A DNA stretch of 64,000 nt from Salmonirosea aquatica (lineage in GTDB: Bacteria > Bacteroidota > Bacteroidia > Cytophagales > Spirosomataceae), in NCBI RefSeq assembly GCF_009296315.1, contig NZ_WHLY01000002.1, positions 5,058,501 through 5,122,500 on the forward strand, written 5' to 3'. The position numbers and the translations under genes were made by a program. Below, one piece after another: positions 26,227-35,050 of this stretch. The notes below the pieces were generated by a model. That model saw nothing but the letters and a program-made list of their open reading frames with translations, did no database searches and was not told the origin of the DNA. Position 1 is the first letter of the stretch; each line of letters opens with the position of its first letter.

Positions 26227-27816
26227 ATGAAGCAGTTAGTTCTTTGTGCTTTGTTGGTATTATCATCTTATCCCTGGTGCTGGGCTACTAATTATTTTGT
26301 TAGTCCGGCGGGAGATAACCGCAATGCAGGGCTCTCAACGAACACGCCCAAACAAACCATTCAAGCGGCGGCCGATCTAACCGCTCCCGGCGATACGGTG
26401 TTTGTCATGAGTGGAGTGTACACAAATGAGTGCTCGAATTGTGCAGTTGCCGAGTTGACGCGGAGCGGTACATCATCTGCCTACATTGTATATATGAATT
26501 ATCCCGGACATAGGCCTAAGGTACATTTCACAGGATGGCAGGGTTTTTATATACTCAACGGCGCAAGCTATATCAGAATTACCGGGTTTGAAATTGAAGG
26601 GTATTCTACAGCACTTACGCTCACAGAGGCACTAAACCAGCCTGGGAGTTGCAACGACTCTAGCAAGTCAAATCCTGATCCACGGTTCAATGGCTACGGT
26701 ATTGGCGTCGACGGCCGTATCGGTGAGCATCCCCATCATCTGGTTTTTACCCATAACAACATCCATCATTGCGGCGGGGCAGCAATAGGGGTGAATCAGG
26801 CCGACTATTTAACAATCGAGGATAATACTGTCTATAATAATTGTTGGTACAGTATATACGCCACCAGTGGTATTACACTTTATCAGTTATGGAATTTTGA
26901 CATGCAAGCAGGGTACCATAATGTTATTCGACGCAATATTTGCTTTAACAATCGACAGGAAGTGCCCTGGCCAGCAGGAAATTGCCAAATAACAGATGGT
27001 AACGGTATTATTATTGATGACAATCAAAACCAACAAAATGACTCGAAAATTGGACCTTATAATGGCCGGACGCTGATCGAAAACAATATCGTATGGCACA
27101 ATGGGGGAGCAGGTATTCTGCTTTTTCTGAGTAAGCATGTGGATGTGGTGCATAACACGACATACTGGAACAATCAAAGCGATGCCATCAATGTTGGACA
27201 AATTCTGGCGAATCATAGTGATGACATCCGAATTTTTAATAATATTCTAGTATCCCTTCCTGGTAAAAAGATTAATACTGGTGAAGAGAACCAGATGATT
27301 GAATATGGTAATAACCTTCACTTCGGAGGCGGCGATGCCAGCTTCTTCAATACTACTTGTCTCATTGCAGACCCCAAGTTCTTAAATGCCGGTTCGCAAC
27401 TAACATCCGATTTTCGATTGAGTGCTGGTAGCCCAGCCATTAATGCAGGCTCATCGCAACTGACAAATTCATTTGACTATTCGAGAAGAAAACGCCCCGT
27501 AGGCAACGTGCCTGACATTGGAGCCTATGAGTATTCGGGTAGATTATCAGGCGGGTCTACTCCACAAGCGATGAAGCCCAGTGTTTTGATTTTCCCCAAT
27601 CCAGTAGGTGATACACGTACGGTTACTATTGATTCTGATCAAATATTTAATGAGGTAGTTGTCTATAGCGAAAACGGACAGGAGCTCTCGAGGTACGCCG
27701 TTAAAGAGAGTCATGTGAACTTAGCCTTACCACACATAAGAATTCCAGTTATTTTATTGATAGAGATTCGGATGCAAAACGGTTATATCTCGGGCCATAA
27801 AATCCTAATAAAGTAA
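26227..27816 (+). CDS. Secreted right-handed beta-helix protein with type IX secretion sorting tail
   Basis: A 529-residue protein from ATG 26227 with an N-terminal signal peptide (MKQLVLCALLVLSSYPWCWA). The mature start YFVSPAGDNRNAGLS...KQTIQAAADLTAPGDTVFV is the DUF1565-like opening of parallel beta-helix proteins. Repeated coils such as FTHNNIHHCGGAAIGV, TIEDNTVYNN, IENNIVWHNGGAGILL and RIFNNILVS follow. SPAINAGSSQL and PDIGAYEYSG close the helix. The last roughly 80 residues (VLIFPNPVGDTRTVTID...GHKILIK) are a type A T9SS sorting domain, so the protein is exported and probably surface-attached or released. Polysaccharide lyases and epimerases share this fold, but no catalytic site is identifiable. 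Between the synthase and polysaccharide genes, it might act on the surface polymer. Confidence 0.85.
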   Translation: MKQLVLCALLVLSSYPWCWATNYFVSPAGDNRNAGLSTNTPKQTIQAAADLTAPGDTVFVMSGVYTNECSNCAVAELTRSGTSSAYIVYMNYPGHRPKVHFTGWQGFYILNGASYIRITGFEIEGYSTALTLTEALNQPGSCNDSSKSNPDPRFNGYGIGVDGRIGEHPHHLVFTHNNIHHCGGAAIGVNQADYLTIEDNTVYNNCWYSIYATSGITLYQLWNFDMQAGYHNVIRRNICFNNRQEVPWPAGNCQITDGNGIIIDDNQNQQNDSKIGPYNGRTLIENNIVWHNGGAGILLFLSKHVDVVHNTTYWNNQSDAINVGQILANHSDDIRIFNNILVSLPGKKINTGEENQMIEYGNNLHFGGGDASFFNTTCLIADPKFLNAGSQLTSDFRLSAGSPAINAGSSQLTNSFDYSRRKRPVGNVPDIGAYEYSGRLSGGSTPQAMKPSVLIFPNPVGDTRTVTIDSDQIFNEVVVYSENGQELSRYAVKESHVNLALPHIRIPVILLIEIRMQNGYISGHKILIK

Positions 27817-28910
27817 AGGAAGTAGCCAATGAAGGCTTAGCACGAAGGACTATCCTGATATAAAACCGTATTAATCGTGGATTAATCTATTGTTTTTAAG
27901 AAATAGTTCTAATCACGGCTTATACCGAAGGGCGACTGCTGGCTGATGAGAATCGCGTAATTTTAAATCGGCTCAATTACAAGTACTATTCCCTAAGGAA
28001 TAGGCACAAAGTAAGGCGGGTCCGTAAATCAGATACAAATTATAGGCGCAATAGGCCCAAAAATACTTGGTATAAGGTATTTTTTTTAAGCTAACATAGA
28101 AGGTACTTTGCAGAAGAAAGAGGCAACTGCTAAGGTACTTCGCTGACTGAAGTCATTTCAATATTATTTCACCTATGTCAACAAAACTTATGCGCTTAAA
28201 AATTTTATCCGCTGCTCTGTTGACGGGTGTTACCTGCGTGGGCACCAGCTCGATAGCACTCGACTCGGCCTTGCCCGAAGTGAAAGGTACCCCTACTAGG
28301 CATTAGTTATGTTCATAATTAAGATATACTATCTGAAAAAAGGACTCAAGCGATAATCTCTAATGCCAACCAATGCGTAAGTCTTTTTTAGCGCATCCGA
28401 GTCATTACCTATTGAAGCTGTTTAAGATTTGTGCTGTCTTATGAAAAAAAGCTCTAAAACGTCAAGCTTAAACAAAGCTCCCAACAATAGTAACGGAGTG
28501 AAGTGTAAGTATTTATCTGACAATGAGTTATGTGGTGGCCAACTTGTCATTGAAACAGCCAATACCGGGCTTTATGCATTCAAGTCGCTGCCTATGCGTT
28601 AGGAAAACTAAGCCCACGACTGGTTGTGATAGCATTATTTTGGGTTTATAATCATTTTCTTGAAAAGAATTCTCGAAACTCATAAATAAATTTAAACAGG
28701 TTCAATATTTTAATCGTTACCATTTTGTAGAACGCATATGGTAAGTAAAACTCTTTAAAAGAGTGACCGCTTACTTAACTAACAGTCATATAACTTTTTT
28801 TCGCTATTAGGAGTAGCCTATCGAACAAATAGGTATATTATGGCAATACGTTACTCATCTTTTTGGAATATTTCTAAAAGTTGGTAACTTTACAAATACA
28901 CACACTAAAA
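27817..28910. other. 1.1-kb debris-rich intergenic region
   Basis: No intact gene is seen between the beta-helix gene and the GT26 gene. A plus-strand frame ending at TAA 28092-28094 reads EGRLLADENRVILNRLNYKY and continues basic, looking like the tail of a lost gene but lacking a start. Two small ATG-initiated frames (28175-28306 and 28441-28602) are listed or discussed separately. Sequence from 28620 on is AT-rich and presumably contains the promoter of the exopolysaccharide operon. The GGTACC at 28287-28292 is the last one I see before 41439. Confidence 0.4.
28175..28306 (+). pseudogene. Signal-peptide-bearing stump of a secreted protein (43 aa)
   Basis: ATG 28175 to TAG 28304-28306 encodes MSTKLMRLKILSAALLTGV followed by TCVGTSSIALDSALPEVKG. 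It has a positively charged start, a hydrophobic core and an A-x-A-like end, in other words a complete export signal, but almost no mature protein. Its coding style, including GGTACC at its end, is that of the flanking chromosome rather than of the polysaccharide genes. I read it as the beginning of a gene whose remainder was lost when the locus was rearranged. A genuine small secreted peptide cannot be excluded. Confidence 0.35.
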
Positions 28911-29693
28911 ATGTATTACAATCTTCATTCTACTGCCCTCGAGAACAATTTGTCTCGATCTAGGGTGGTATGCCTTCATATAAATGCGGGTTCATACCAC
29001 CAGATCCAGGAAGAAGTAATAGCCGCCGCTCGCGAAAAGCGTAGTAGCAGCATTTGCTTTGCTAATGTTCATATGGTTGTTGAGGCAACCCAAAATAAGT
29101 ATCTAGCCGACTGTGTAAATAATGCGACCTGGGTGGTTGCAGACGGGGTTCCACTGGTCTGGGCAATTCGGGCGATCTACCAGCGTAAACAGGAACGTGT
29201 AACAGGTTTAGATTTCTTACCGGATCTGTTAGATCGAGCTTGTGAGGAGGATTTATCTGTTTATTTTTATGGTAGTACTACTGATGTTCTACAGGCTACA
29301 CTCCACACCTGCCAGCAAAAATTTCCTTCATTAAAGATCGCTGGTACTTATTCCCCACCTTTCCGTGCACTTACATCCGAAGAAGAAGACCTTGACGTTA
29401 AACGAATCGTTGATTCTGGAGCGCAGTTGGTTTTCGTTGCGCTTGGATGCCCTCGGCAAGAAGTATGGATTTCCCGAATGCGACACCGTATTCCTGCTGT
29501 TTTATTAGGAATTGGGGGAGCGTTGCCGGTTTTGGCTGGTAAATTTTCCCGTGCTCCTAATTGGATGCAAAGATTTGGCTTAGAGTGGCTCTTTCGTCTT
29601 AGCCAAGAGCCGACCCGACTATTCCGAAGGTACTTTACAACGAATACTCTATTTGTTTTTTATTTCCTACGTGGACATTTAATGAACAAGTGA
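28911..29693 (+). CDS. WecG/TagA/CpsF-family glycosyltransferase (GT26)
   Basis: About 260 residues; ATG 28911 is preferred over a TTG at 28881. The family landmarks are present: ICFANVHMVVEATQNKYLAD, ATWVVADGVPLVWA (the conserved D-G-x-P/G region), RVTGLDFLPDLL, VYFYGSTTDVL, AGTYSPPFR and FVALGCPRQEVWI. GT26 enzymes transfer a ManNAc- or hexosamine-type residue, often as the second sugar onto a lipid-linked primer at the inner membrane. It is the first gene of the plus-strand exopolysaccharide block and is followed by the export genes, so it probably builds the repeat unit. Confidence 0.9.
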   Translation: MYYNLHSTALENNLSRSRVVCLHINAGSYHQIQEEVIAAAREKRSSSICFANVHMVVEATQNKYLADCVNNATWVVADGVPLVWAIRAIYQRKQERVTGLDFLPDLLDRACEEDLSVYFYGSTTDVLQATLHTCQQKFPSLKIAGTYSPPFRALTSEEEDLDVKRIVDSGAQLVFVALGCPRQEVWISRMRHRIPAVLLGIGGALPVLAGKFSRAPNWMQRFGLEWLFRLSQEPTRLFRRYFTTNTLFVFYFLRGHLMNK

Positions 29694-29753
29694 TTGTCCT
29701 ACGTTTTTACCAAAGTGAAATCTTACAAATATTTCAAATATTGAGACATATCC

Positions 29754-30530
29754 ATGAGAAAACTAATAAGGTTGATAGGGTTTGTAATCACCTCGTCTGT
29801 TTTAATGAATTGCAGCTCTCCAAAAAGTGTAATAATGTTTCAGTCAGCAAATCAAAGAGAGAACACACTTAGTTTGCCACCCGTGTATGAACAGACTATT
29901 AAAGTAGGTGATAATCTGTCGATTCAAATCAATACCCTTAGCACGCAGGCTTCTGCACTGTTTAATTCCTATGCCCCCGCTTCCCAAAGTGAGCAGGGCA
30001 ATTTACCAAATTCATCTTCAACAGGGAGAGGCTATCGGGTTGACCATGACGGATATATCACTATTCCAGTAATTGGAAAAGTAGAAGTGAATGGGCTAAC
30101 TAATTCGCTGGCAGAAACGCTCATTCAGGATAAGTTAAAGCCACAATTCAATGAGTTGAGCGTGAGCGTTCGAAATCAGAACTTCCGAATCTCAGTATTG
30201 GGAGAAGTGGCTCGTCCAGGTTTTTTTCCCATCAACAGCGAACAAATTACCCTGCCCGAAGCATTAGGGCTGGCCGGCGATATCACTATTTATGGTCGAA
30301 GAACGAATGTAATGGTAATTCGGGAGGAGAACGGTCATAAAACCTTTACTAAAATTGATATGACAAAGCGTGATTTTTTTCGCTCATCCTACTACTACCT
30401 GCATTCAAATGATGTTGTCTACGTTGAGCCAAGTAAAAATCGACTTGCCAGTACAGATCGTATTTATGTGATTGCACCGCTCATTGTCGGTACACTCACT
30501 TCTCTGGCCATATTTTTTACTAGGTTTTAA
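29754..30530 (+). CDS. Polysaccharide export outer-membrane lipoprotein (Wza-like)
   Basis: A 258-residue lipoprotein; signal peptide MRKLIRLIGFVITSSVLMNC with the Cys as probable lipid anchor. A polysaccharide-export (Poly_export) domain begins at IKVGDNLSIQINTLS and reads GYRVDHDGYITIPVIGKVEV with LIQDKLKP. A SLBB-like region follows with RISVLGEVARPGFFPI and ITLPEALGLAGDITIYGRR. A C-terminal hydrophobic segment (IAPLIVGTLTSLAIFFTRF) replaces the amphipathic helix of enterobacterial Wza, as is usual for Bacteroidota relatives. It should form the outer-membrane part of the export channel with the Wzc-like protein encoded 19 bp downstream. Confidence 0.92.
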   Translation: MRKLIRLIGFVITSSVLMNCSSPKSVIMFQSANQRENTLSLPPVYEQTIKVGDNLSIQINTLSTQASALFNSYAPASQSEQGNLPNSSSTGRGYRVDHDGYITIPVIGKVEVNGLTNSLAETLIQDKLKPQFNELSVSVRNQNFRISVLGEVARPGFFPINSEQITLPEALGLAGDITIYGRRTNVMVIREENGHKTFTKIDMTKRDFFRSSYYYLHSNDVVYVEPSKNRLASTDRIYVIAPLIVGTLTSLAIFFTRF

Positions 30531-30549
30531 TTAAAATAATATTTTCCCA

Positions 30550-32829
30550 ATGACTCGTCCACCGGTAGTTATCCATCAATATCAAGCACCTGAAAGCTTC
30601 TTTCTCCAAGATCTTTTGAGGCAGTCATTCCAAAAATGGCCTTGGTTTCTAGTGGCGCTGGTCATTTCAATGGGGCTATGCTACTCATATTTTGTTTATA
30701 AACAGCCAATATACCAAGTCTCTGCCAAATTATTAATTAAAGACCAGCAAAAAGGAATCGAGGAAATTAATACACAGAATGAGGGCTCAGCTTTGTTGAC
30801 AAAAAAAAATATCGAGAATGAAATAGAGGTTTTGTACTCATCTATCCTGATGAAGCGGGTTGTTGAGAAACTGAACCTTACGGTTCGTTACTATGAACCG
30901 AAACAGTTAGGAAATTGGGAGATCTTCGAAACTGTTCCTTTCGACATTAAGTACATTAAAGCTACTCCACTTTTATATTCTAAAGATTTAGAAATTTCTT
31001 TTCCGACTCCTAGTACAATGCGTATTGATAACATAGAGTATCCGGTTGGAAAGCCGATTTTAACTGCATATGGTATGCTCCTTGTTACTCCCAAACAACC
31101 ACTGACTAATAAAAATCAGCTATTCAAGTTACGATTTGTGCCAATTAAACAGCGGGTCGAACAATTGTTGAAAGAACTGAAAGTTGAACCTGCGGACAAA
31201 AACTCTACTGTTGTTCAATTAACAATCGAGGACGTTTTACCCACCAGAGGAGAGGCTGTCTTAACGCAGCTTCTTAGGGAGTATACGCAAGCTTCCATAT
31301 TGGAAAAAAATGAACTAGCGGCTACCACACTCCATTTCATTGACCAGCGCATTAAAGATCTATCAGCCGAAGTGGTTCGAGTTGAAAATCAAGTAGAGTC
31401 CTATAAATCAACCCAGAAGATAACGGATTTAAGCAATCAGGCGGATAATCTCTTAAAAACCGCACAGGATAATGACACACAGGTCAATCAGGTTATGATT
31501 CAGCTTGCCACCCTTGACGATCTTGAAAAATATATGAAAAATCAAGCGGGGAAACGTAGCATTTCTCCCTCCACCCTAGGATTGCAGGACCAGGCATTGA
31601 TTGGCTCGGTTGAACGACTGAATCAGCTTGAGCAAGAACGCACTGAACTTGAAAAGCTCACCTCTGACCAAAACTTCTTAGTAAATAAATTAACAAATCA
31701 AATAAATGCAAGACGCTTGAGTATTCAGGAAAATATTCAAACAATGCGCACGATGCTTAACAGCTCAAAACAGCAATTGCAAAATAGAAATGCGGTGTTA
31801 GAGTCTCAGATTCGTACTATACCTCAACAAGAACGAGCATTGATTGATATAACCCGGCAGCAAACTATCAAGAATGAATTATACACATACATGCTGAAAA
31901 AGCGGGAAGAGATGGCACTTTCACTGGGGGCAGCTTTTTCCGATAACCTTATTATTGACCCACCAAAATCGACTAGTGATCCAATTAAACCTGTAAAAAT
32001 TAAGATTTTGGGCTTTTTTATTTTAGTCGGGCTCTCTTGTCCTTTGGGAGTTATTGCCGGGAAGAAAATTTTTGGTAAGCAAAAAGGTATTGAGCAGCAA
32101 ATAGCTGTTCCCATTTCAGGCGAAATTATACAAGATCCATTAGCTCAATCGCTGGTCGTCAGCAGTATGCATCAATCTTCTATTTCTGAGCAGATACAAG
32201 GCTTGAGGGTTAATCTCCTTTTGATGCAAAGTCAATCTTCTCAAGGTTTAGTTTTGTTAATAACGTCCATCATCAGTGGAGAAGAAAAAACAATGCTTTC
32301 ACAAAATTTGGGGGCTAGTTTGGCTTTGGCCAATTTTCCAACTGTACTGGTAGAAATGGATCTACGCAGTCCCAGACTGTACAAAAATTTCGGCGTATCT
32401 AACAAGCTAGGAATCAGTAATTATTTAAAAGGCGAATGTGAAATCGAGGCTATTATTCAGCCGATTCCTGGTTATGACCAGCTGTATTTAGTATCCAGTG
32501 GTTTCGTAGATAGCTCACCCGATGAGCTGATTTGTAATCCTAAATTAACAAGATTACTGAATGCTTTGAAGCAGCGATTTGCATTCGTACTAGTTGATAC
32601 CACACCGAGTAGTATTATATCCGATGTTCAACTACTGGCTCCGTTTGCTGATACAACGCTGTTCGTTGTCAGACATGATATTACACCTAAAAATTGTCTC
32701 CAAATAATTGACTATATCAACCTAGAAAACAGGTTCTCTAGGCCCTTGATCGTTTTAAACGATGTGCCTGAGGAAGCATCATATCACCTTAATTATAAAC
32801 CCGAACAAGCACACTATTATTCCTCATAA
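30550..32829 (+). CDS. Wzc-like chain-length determinant / BY-kinase-like protein with altered P-loop
   Basis: A 759-residue inner-membrane protein. The N-terminal Wzz domain has a membrane helix (WPWFLVALVISMGLCYSYFV) and YQVSAKLLIKDQQKG. Long coiled-coil segments occupy about residues 260-420, and a second membrane helix (KILGFFILVGLSCPLGVIAG) lies near 485. The C-terminal ATPase-like domain reads LLITSIISGEEKTMLSQNLG, VLVEMDLRSPRL and FAFVLVDTTPSS. The canonical Walker A of tyrosine autokinases is P-G-E-G-K-(S/T); here the second Gly is Glu (GEEKT) and Pro is Ser, so kinase activity is doubtful. The C-terminus has a few tyrosines (LNYKPEQAHYYSS). It likely governs polymer length and couples Wzy to the Wza-like exporter. 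No Wzb-type phosphatase is present nearby. Confidence 0.88.
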   Translation: MTRPPVVIHQYQAPESFFLQDLLRQSFQKWPWFLVALVISMGLCYSYFVYKQPIYQVSAKLLIKDQQKGIEEINTQNEGSALLTKKNIENEIEVLYSSILMKRVVEKLNLTVRYYEPKQLGNWEIFETVPFDIKYIKATPLLYSKDLEISFPTPSTMRIDNIEYPVGKPILTAYGMLLVTPKQPLTNKNQLFKLRFVPIKQRVEQLLKELKVEPADKNSTVVQLTIEDVLPTRGEAVLTQLLREYTQASILEKNELAATTLHFIDQRIKDLSAEVVRVENQVESYKSTQKITDLSNQADNLLKTAQDNDTQVNQVMIQLATLDDLEKYMKNQAGKRSISPSTLGLQDQALIGSVERLNQLEQERTELEKLTSDQNFLVNKLTNQINARRLSIQENIQTMRTMLNSSKQQLQNRNAVLESQIRTIPQQERALIDITRQQTIKNELYTYMLKKREEMALSLGAAFSDNLIIDPPKSTSDPIKPVKIKILGFFILVGLSCPLGVIAGKKIFGKQKGIEQQIAVPISGEIIQDPLAQSLVVSSMHQSSISEQIQGLRVNLLLMQSQSSQGLVLLITSIISGEEKTMLSQNLGASLALANFPTVLVEMDLRSPRLYKNFGVSNKLGISNYLKGECEIEAIIQPIPGYDQLYLVSSGFVDSSPDELICNPKLTRLLNALKQRFAFVLVDTTPSSIISDVQLLAPFADTTLFVVRHDITPKNCLQIIDYINLENRFSRPLIVLNDVPEEASYHLNYKPEQAHYYSS

Positions 32830-32894
32830 GTTTAGAGTAAATTTTTTTAGCAAAGTTTTAATATTCAGTCAACACACACTTTATTTCATTGCTT

Positions 32895-33560
32895 ATGTTA
32901 ACCTATCCCGAACTAGAGAGAGCCTATATTGAGCCGAACAATATAGTTCTTTCTTCAAAAGTCACCTATGATCATTTTACAAAACGATTATTTGACTTGG
33001 TAGTAGTGATTATCCTGTTTATTTTCTTGTTAAGCTGGTTGGTGCCGATTCTTAGTATACTTGTTTATTGCAGTTCACCCGGTCCTATTTTTTTTAAGCA
33101 GTTTCGAACAGGACTTAATGGTCGAATTTTCTATTGTTATAAGTTTAGATCGATGTATGTCTATGGCCCAGGCGACTTTAAGCAAGCCAGAAGAAATGAT
33201 CCGCGGGTAACGCCAATCGGTAGGTGGCTAAGAAAAAGCAATTTGGACGAGCTACCTCAATTTTTGAATGTTTTGAGGGGCGATATGAGTCTAATTGGTC
33301 CTCGGCCTCATCCATTGCCGTTGGATGCTCAGTTTTGTTATGAAATTCCAGACTATGAAAAGCGGTATCAAATTCATCCCGGTATGACGGGATTAGCTCA
33401 GGCAAAAGGTGTCCGTGGCTTAACAGATCACCCTTTGAAAATGAAGCATCGTGTGAAGTATGATCTTTTCTATCTAAAACACCGCAGTTTAGCACTTGAC
33501 ATAGCTATATGCTGGTGGACCATCACAAGCATGGCAAAAGGAAACGTTAATGCCATATAG
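32895..33560 (+). CDS. Undecaprenyl-phosphate sugar-1-phosphate transferase
   Basis: About 221 residues; ATG 32895 is preferred to a TTG at 32889. It has a single N-terminal hydrophobic hairpin (LFDLVVVIILFIFLLSWLVP), then the bacterial sugar transferase core: SSPGPIFFKQFRTGLNGRIF, YCYKFRSMYV, RVTPIGRWLRKSNLDELPQF, LNVLRGDMSLIGPRPHPLP and IHPGMTGLAQAKGVRG. The D-E-L-P-Q and G-P-R-P motifs are intact. It initiates repeat-unit synthesis by placing a sugar phosphate on the lipid carrier. It is a short PglC/WcaJ-core form lacking the four-helix N-terminal part of full WbaP. Confidence 0.93.
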   Translation: MLTYPELERAYIEPNNIVLSSKVTYDHFTKRLFDLVVVIILFIFLLSWLVPILSILVYCSSPGPIFFKQFRTGLNGRIFYCYKFRSMYVYGPGDFKQARRNDPRVTPIGRWLRKSNLDELPQFLNVLRGDMSLIGPRPHPLPLDAQFCYEIPDYEKRYQIHPGMTGLAQAKGVRGLTDHPLKMKHRVKYDLFYLKHRSLALDIAICWWTITSMAKGNVNAI

Positions 33561-33613
33561 CCTCCCCTTGTATATGGAGTTACCCTCACGTTGTTCCCAA
33601 CAGAGTTCAATTA

Positions 33614-35050
33614 ATGTTTAGAGCACACAGTATGGTCTACTTAGCGGGGCGCGTCGTGTCGGGCCTGTTAAGTTTTTTGACCGTTTCAATTTATACACGG
33701 ATCCTGTCACCCAAGGAATATGGTGGCTATGCGCTCATTGCTGCTACTGTCGCTATGATGAGTATGCTGTTCTATTTCTGGCAGCGTGTGTCACTTCTCC
33801 GCTTTCTGCCAACACGCGTCAATGATCCTGAACCGCTGTATGCCAGTTCAGCCATTGGCTATTTAGCATCCTGTCTTCTAACAGGTTTGGTGGTATTGCC
33901 AGCTATAGTTTTGGGAGAGAGAGAAGGTATATCTAAAACACTTGTCCTGACAGGGCTAATACTGCTATGGTCAGATGCATTATTTGAGTTGGTGCTGGAG
34001 TTCCTTCGGGCTCGTCTTTCACCAGGCAGATATTCTATCTATGGAGTTCTGAAGGGATTAATTGCCCTTAGTGTTGGTTCGCTGTTGGTGTGGCATCATC
34101 TCAGTATTTTGGGTGTATTACTTGGACTTGTCACAGCAAACCTTCTTATTCTTAGTCTAGGTGCTCGTACTTTTCTGACTCAGTTATTTTCAAGTATTCG
34201 TTCTTTACAGCCGACGCTAAATAAAGAATTCCTACGATATGGGTTACCTTTTACGGTTTCTTTCGCTTTCGGTTGCATCCTCAATTTATCCGACCGCTAT
34301 TTTATTTCTTATTATATTGGTAAAGCTGATACGGGTTATTATTCAGTCGGTTATGAATTAGCCAGGCAAAGCACTTGGGTAGTAATGCAAGCTATTAATT
34401 TGGCGTTTTACCCTTTCGTTATTCGCACGCTCGATCAGGAGGGCCCCATTGCTGCAAATGCTATACTTGAAACCAATTTTCTATTGTTAATTGGCATCAC
34501 TGCTCCCATTGCTTTCGGTGTTTCAGCTTTAGCTGATCCCATAGCCCGGCTGTTTTTTGGTCTGGAGTACATTGATCAAGTAGCCCGAATTATTCCCCTG
34601 TCGTCGCTGTCGGCAGTGGTGTCAGGCTTGTATGGGTTCTATTTTGTTCAGACCTTCCAACTTGGCCGGAAAACCTATTTGCAAATTTGGCCCGTCGCAA
34701 TAGCAGCTGTGATTCATATTGGTCTGAATTTCTGGTGGATACCCACACATGGCATCACAGGCGCTTTATATTCCACGATTGTGTGTGACTCTTTAGTGCT
34801 GATAATCAGTTTCTTTTTAAGCCGACGTTCATACGTTTTACCGATACCCTGGAGGAAGACCGGCCTAATTGTGCTAGCAGCGGGTCTTATGGCTCTGGCG
34901 GTTAATTATCTTAAACATTACTGCCCGCCATCGTACCAGATACCAGTATTGGTAATTTTTGGCGTATTGTGTTACACTACGCTGTTGCTTATTTTCCGTC
35001 TGGTCGATCGTCGGATGCTCATCGGCTTATTATCCGGTAAATCACTATGA
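33614..35050 (+). CDS. Wzx-type polysaccharide flippase (MOP superfamily)
   Basis: A 478-residue polytopic membrane protein with about 12-14 hydrophobic segments. It starts MVYLAGRVVSGLLSFLTVS followed by IYTRILSPKEYGGYALIAAT, the standard opening of Wzx/oligosaccharide translocases, and includes YGLPFTVSFAFGCILNLSDR and YFISYYIGKADTGYYSVGY, the conserved central region. It should flip the lipid-linked repeat unit across the inner membrane. Its stop overlaps the ATG of the next gene by four bases (ATGA), suggesting coupled translation with the polymerase. Confidence 0.92.
   Translation: MFRAHSMVYLAGRVVSGLLSFLTVSIYTRILSPKEYGGYALIAATVAMMSMLFYFWQRVSLLRFLPTRVNDPEPLYASSAIGYLASCLLTGLVVLPAIVLGEREGISKTLVLTGLILLWSDALFELVLEFLRARLSPGRYSIYGVLKGLIALSVGSLLVWHHLSILGVLLGLVTANLLILSLGARTFLTQLFSSIRSLQPTLNKEFLRYGLPFTVSFAFGCILNLSDRYFISYYIGKADTGYYSVGYELARQSTWVVMQAINLAFYPFVIRTLDQEGPIAANAILETNFLLLIGITAPIAFGVSALADPIARLFFGLEYIDQVARIIPLSSLSAVVSGLYGFYFVQTFQLGRKTYLQIWPVAIAAVIHIGLNFWWIPTHGITGALYSTIVCDSLVLIISFFLSRRSYVLPIPWRKTGLIVLAAGLMALAVNYLKHYCPPSYQIPVLVIFGVLCYTTLLLIFRLVDRRMLIGLLSGKSL

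Noticed and set aside
28441-28602. 53-codon plus-strand frame with two cysteines, considered as a bacteriocin precursor
   Set aside because: No double-glycine leader, no transporter or maturation gene beside it, and composition like the surrounding non-coding DNA.
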